64,000 nucleotides of DNA from JBJYIN01 sp046237015 (GTDB taxonomy: Bacteria; Pseudomonadota; Gammaproteobacteria; Enterobacterales; Enterobacteriaceae), in NCBI RefSeq assembly GCF_046237015.1, contig NZ_JBJYIN010000003.1, forward strand, positions 124,001 through 188,000, written 5' to 3'. Made by a program: the position numbers and the translations under genes. Below the pieces are notes generated by a model, which worked only from the letters and a program-made list of their open reading frames with translations, was not told the DNA's origin and did no database searches. Positions 61,713-64,000 of this stretch are shown here, piece by piece (the first letter of the stretch is position 1; every line of letters starts with the position of its first letter).

Positions 61713-62129
61713 TCACGAGCCGGATTGTAATACCGACATCATGCCCTTAATCTGACCGCTCAATACGGTTAAACTCGTTTGATATTTCAGGCTATTATCA
61801 GCAAAATTAGTCCGCTCACGATCCATATCGACGGTATTACCATCCAACGCAGGCTGATCAGGGATCCGATACAACAGATCGAGCTCAGGCGGCTGGAAGT
61901 TCTGCGCAGGGATATGTCTTACTGACGTTGTTTTCAACGCAATACCCGTGCCTTCAGCTCGTCCTTGCTCCATCACTTTATTGAGCTGGCTTGCAAAATC
62001 GATATCACGAGCCTGATAGCCTGGCGTATCAGCATTGGCAATGTTTGCGGCCAGGATTTCCTGCCGCTGGGCACGCAAGTTCAACGCTTCTTGCTGAAAC
62101 TGCAATGAGGCGTTCAATTTATCGAGCAT
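61713..62129 (-). CDS. flgB: Proximal rod protein FlgB
   Basis: A 138-residue rod protein opening MLDKLNASLQFQQEALNLRA with ANIANADTPGYQARDIDFAS and ending KYQTSLTVLSGQIKGMMSVL. First gene of the flgBCDEFGHIJ operon. It is divergent from flgA; the 161-bp gap should carry the FlhDC-dependent class II promoters of both, as in other enterobacteria. Confidence 0.97.
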   Translation of the reverse strand: MLDKLNASLQFQQEALNLRAQRQEILAANIANADTPGYQARDIDFASQLNKVMEQGRAEGTGIALKTTSVRHIPAQNFQPPELDLLYRIPDQPALDGNTVDMDRERTNFADNSLKYQTSLTVLSGQIKGMMSVLQSGS

Positions 62130-62290
62130 GCTCCCTCCGCAAGTTAGAATTTGGAGCGGATAGGATAATTCTCATTATCGCGATGTCATCGAATGAATAG
62201 GCATAAAATGCAGCGCTATTTGTTGCCTTAACCTACCCATGATGTCATTACACTAATTAACATATGGTTTGCTGTTGTCGGAGAGCGCTA
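62130..62290. promoter_or_regulatory. flgA/flgB divergent promoter region
   Basis: 161 bp between divergent starts. By comparison with E. coli it should carry FlhDC boxes for both class II promoters; I could not define them by eye. Confidence 0.5.
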
Positions 62291-62959
62291 ATGAAGGTAA
62301 AAAAGTCTATCCTTGGTCTACTCACTACAGGCTGGGTACTGCTGAGTGGATATGCGCTTGCAGCCCCCCTCTCTGTACAAATCAATCAGTTTTTCTCCGA
62401 TCGATTTCAGGGCAGTTCAAATACCGTTAAAGTCATTATAAAATCCCCGGAATCACAGTGGCCTCAGTGTGAGAACCCACAAATTTCGTTGCCGGGAAAT
62501 ACCCGAGTTTGGGGGAACATCAGCGTTTCAGTCCGTTGTGGTCAAGTTCGTCGTTTTATTCAGACTGAAGTACAGGTGACCGGCCATTATGTCGTCAGCG
62601 CCAAAATGGTCTCTCGGGGAACAAAACTGGATGAAAAAGATCTTCGATTAAATCAGGGGCGTCTTGATCAACTACCGCCACGAACGCTGCTCACCGCAAA
62701 GGATGCGCAAGGTGCTGTTGCACTGAGGGATTTGGTGCCCGGCCAACCAATAACGACGTCAATGTTACGTCGTTCCTGGGTGATAAAGGCAGGTCAAAAT
62801 GTCCCCATTCTTGTCCAGGGTGAGGGGTTTACCGTTAACAGTGAAGGTAAAGCCATAAACAATGCCGCAGCGGGTCAATCCGTCAGAGTAAGAACGAGTT
62901 CGGGACAGATAGTGAGCGGTACAGCCAGCGAGGATGGGATTATTCTGATCTCACAGTAA
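62291..62959 (+). CDS. flgA: P-ring assembly chaperone FlgA
   Basis: A 222-residue periplasmic chaperone for FlgI. It has a signal peptide (MKVKKSILGLLTTGWVLLSG...ALA) and a SAF domain: VVSAKMVSRGTKLDEKDLRL, LRDLVPGQPITTSMLRRSWV and IKAGQNVPILVQGEGFTVNS. The start at 62291 is set by the signal peptide; upstream residues of the frame are cysteine-rich and unlikely. It diverges from flgB and precedes flgMN. Confidence 0.95.
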   Translation: MKVKKSILGLLTTGWVLLSGYALAAPLSVQINQFFSDRFQGSSNTVKVIIKSPESQWPQCENPQISLPGNTRVWGNISVSVRCGQVRRFIQTEVQVTGHYVVSAKMVSRGTKLDEKDLRLNQGRLDQLPPRTLLTAKDAQGAVALRDLVPGQPITTSMLRRSWVIKAGQNVPILVQGEGFTVNSEGKAINNAAAGQSVRVRTSSGQIVSGTASEDGIILISQ

Positions 62960-62964
62960 TTTAT

Positions 62965-62991
62965 TAAAGATTCTTTTATGGTTGCCGATGA
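62965..62991 (+). promoter_or_regulatory. Sigma-28 promoter of flgMN
   Basis: TAAAGATT, 11 bases, GCCGATGA: seven of eight positions in each hexamer-like block match FliA consensus. It starts six bases after flgA and is about 113 bases before flgM. Confidence 0.9.
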
Positions 62992-63103
62992 TATACTCAA
63001 GGCAGTTATTGGCATGATGCAAACCTATTTGAATATCGAGAGATGCTTATCCGCATCGGCTTGATTATTAATCTATTTTACCCTCATCTTAGAGGCAATC
63101 ATT

Positions 63104-63403
63104 ATGAGTATTGAACGTACCCAATCGCTCAAGCCTGTCAGTCAGGTACAAGCACGAGAACAGGGTGATGTGTCCAAGGCAAAAAGAAAACAACCTGAAG
63201 CTCAAGGTGAAGTCAGCGCTACGCAGGTTAAGCTAAGCGATGCACAAGCCAAACTCATGCAACCAGGTGTTCAAGACATCGACATGAATCGCGTTGAGAC
63301 ACTAAAACAGGCTATTCGTGATGGCTCACTGAAAATCGATGTTGAAAAAATTGCCGACGCCTTAATAAAAGACACTCAGGACTTTTTAGCGGGAAACCAG
63401 TAA
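63104..63403 (+). CDS. flgM: Anti-sigma-28 factor FlgM
   Basis: A 99-residue protein that binds FliA and is exported through the finished hook, releasing sigma-28. The first half (MSIERTQSLKPVSQVQAREQ) is flexible and unstructured in the family. The C-terminal half contains MNRVETLKQAIRDGSLKIDV and EKIADALIKDTQDFL, the sigma-binding helices. Its own promoter is FliA-dependent, forming a feedback loop. flgN starts after four bases. Confidence 0.97.
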   Translation: MSIERTQSLKPVSQVQAREQGDVSKAKRKQPEAQGEVSATQVKLSDAQAKLMQPGVQDIDMNRVETLKQAIRDGSLKIDVEKIADALIKDTQDFLAGNQ

Positions 63404-63406
63404 ATA

Positions 63407-63844
63407 ATGGAAAAGCTGCAAGCGATACTCGATCAATTACTCGATACCCTGCAAACGCTTGATAAAGTGATGTCGGAAGAACAGACTTTACTGTGCGCAG
63501 GGCAGATCAATAGTATCGCGCTTCAGCAAGTTACCGAGGAAAAAAGCTCTTTATTAACGACGATTCAGTATCTTGAAAAAGGTCGGCACGACACAGAGTC
63601 TGCATTAAAATTACAAGCCCCTTATGATGGATATGAGCTTTTATCCGCTGGTTGGCTGTCCATTCAAGCGTTAACGCAAAGTCTGCATGACAAAAATCAG
63701 CATAACGGTATGTTGCTCAATCAACACATATCACATACCAACGAAGCGATCAGAATACTCAAACCTCGCCATGGACAAAGCTTATATGGCCCAGATGGTC
63801 AGTCAAAAGGTTTGATAGTAGGTGGACGTAAAATCAATATGTAA
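63407..63844 (+). CDS. flgN: Flagellar export chaperone FlgN
   Basis: A 145-residue helical chaperone for FlgK and FlgL. The N terminus (MEKLQAILDQLLDTLQTLDK) and VTEEKSSLLTTIQYLEKG are family-like. Assigned from length, helicity and position directly after flgM. It is the last gene of the window and flhBA, che and mot genes are not reached. Confidence 0.92.
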   Translation: MEKLQAILDQLLDTLQTLDKVMSEEQTLLCAGQINSIALQQVTEEKSSLLTTIQYLEKGRHDTESALKLQAPYDGYELLSAGWLSIQALTQSLHDKNQHNGMLLNQHISHTNEAIRILKPRHGQSLYGPDGQSKGLIVGGRKINM

Positions 63845-63910
63845 TATATCCGCTATATTTCAAGTGATATGCACATACGCGCTGTCTACGACTTGAGTTA
63901 TTAGGGTATA
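63845..63910. repeat. 66-bp ERIC-like mini inverted repeat
   Basis: TATATCCGCTATATTTCAAG at one end and ACTTGAGTTATTAGGGTATA at the other are inverted, and match ERIC termini with almost no interior. It follows flgN directly, beginning at its stop codon. Confidence 0.75.
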
Positions 63911-63961
63911 TGTTTAGCGTCATTTTCTTGAATCACTCAATCAAATATCTGACCCTACAAT

Positions 63962-63982
63962 CACACCATTAGGTGTGTTTTT
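63962..63982. terminator. Probable flgMN terminator
   Basis: CACACC-ATTA-GGTGTG followed by TTTTT, 118 bases after flgN; it may alternatively serve a gene beyond the window. Confidence 0.78.
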
Positions 63983-64000
63983 GTATTTATTCATAGTTGA

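Overview
The window looks like a chromosomal segment of a soft-rot enterobacterium, most likely Pectobacterium. This is inferred from gene content and order, not from a database search. The core enterobacterial run yccA-tusE-acyP-hspQ-yccU-yccT-mgsA-helD-yccF-yccS-sxy-sulA-ompA-matP-ycbZ-fabA is intact. It is followed by a SpiX-type sugar-phosphate isomerase with a KdgR-like operator, typical of pectin degraders, and by a flagellar block in which the fli and flg operons lie side by side, unlike E. coli where they are far apart.

Layout: (1) 1-5.1 kb: a small AriR/YmgB-like connector protein, then a HypT-like LysR regulator divergent from iadA (isoaspartyl dipeptidase) and a DcuC-type dicarboxylate carrier, probably a dipeptide/aspartate catabolic unit. 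(2) 5.4-8.5 kb: tRNA-Ser(UGA), a TonB-dependent siderophore receptor, and an almost 900-bp gap with a good Fur box and a degenerate reading frame. (3) 8.6-23.9 kb: the housekeeping run above, with sulfur relay, protein quality control, methylglyoxal bypass, SOS division block (sulA with a near-perfect LexA box), outer membrane OmpA, Ter organisation by MatP and unsaturated fatty acid synthesis by FabA. (4) 24-29.2 kb: spiX, tRNA-Ser(GGA), a membrane PAS-GGDEF-EAL protein, a full 127-bp ERIC element and phoH. (5) 29.7-63.9 kb: flagellar genes. fliZ and fliA (sigma-28) come first. A 4.3-kb accessory patch follows, with a frameshifted Rpn-family gene, a 1248-bp IS3-family element with 3-bp target duplication, an unknown protein with PD-(D/E)xK spacing, and the flagellin methylase fliB. 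Then come fliC, fliDST, fliE, the fliFGHIJK-LMNOPQR string, flgLK, flgJIHGFEDCB and flgA-flgM-flgN.

How the genes work together: the fliF-R and flgB-J genes give the basal body, export gate, switch, rod, rings and hook. FliK sets hook length, and FlgN, FliT and FliS are export chaperones. FlgM holds FliA until the hook is complete. Good sigma-28 promoters are readable upstream of fliC, fliD, flgK and flgM, so the late genes respond to FliA encoded in the same block. Master regulator (flhDC), motor (mot) and chemotaxis genes are not in the window. The accessory patch between fliA and fliC, a miniature IS200/IS605-like remnant between fliR and flgL, and ERIC-type repeats of several sizes are the main non-core material. 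I found no CRISPR array, prophage or obvious new multi-gene system. The least explained protein-coding gene is the PD-(D/E)xK-like ORF next to fliB.
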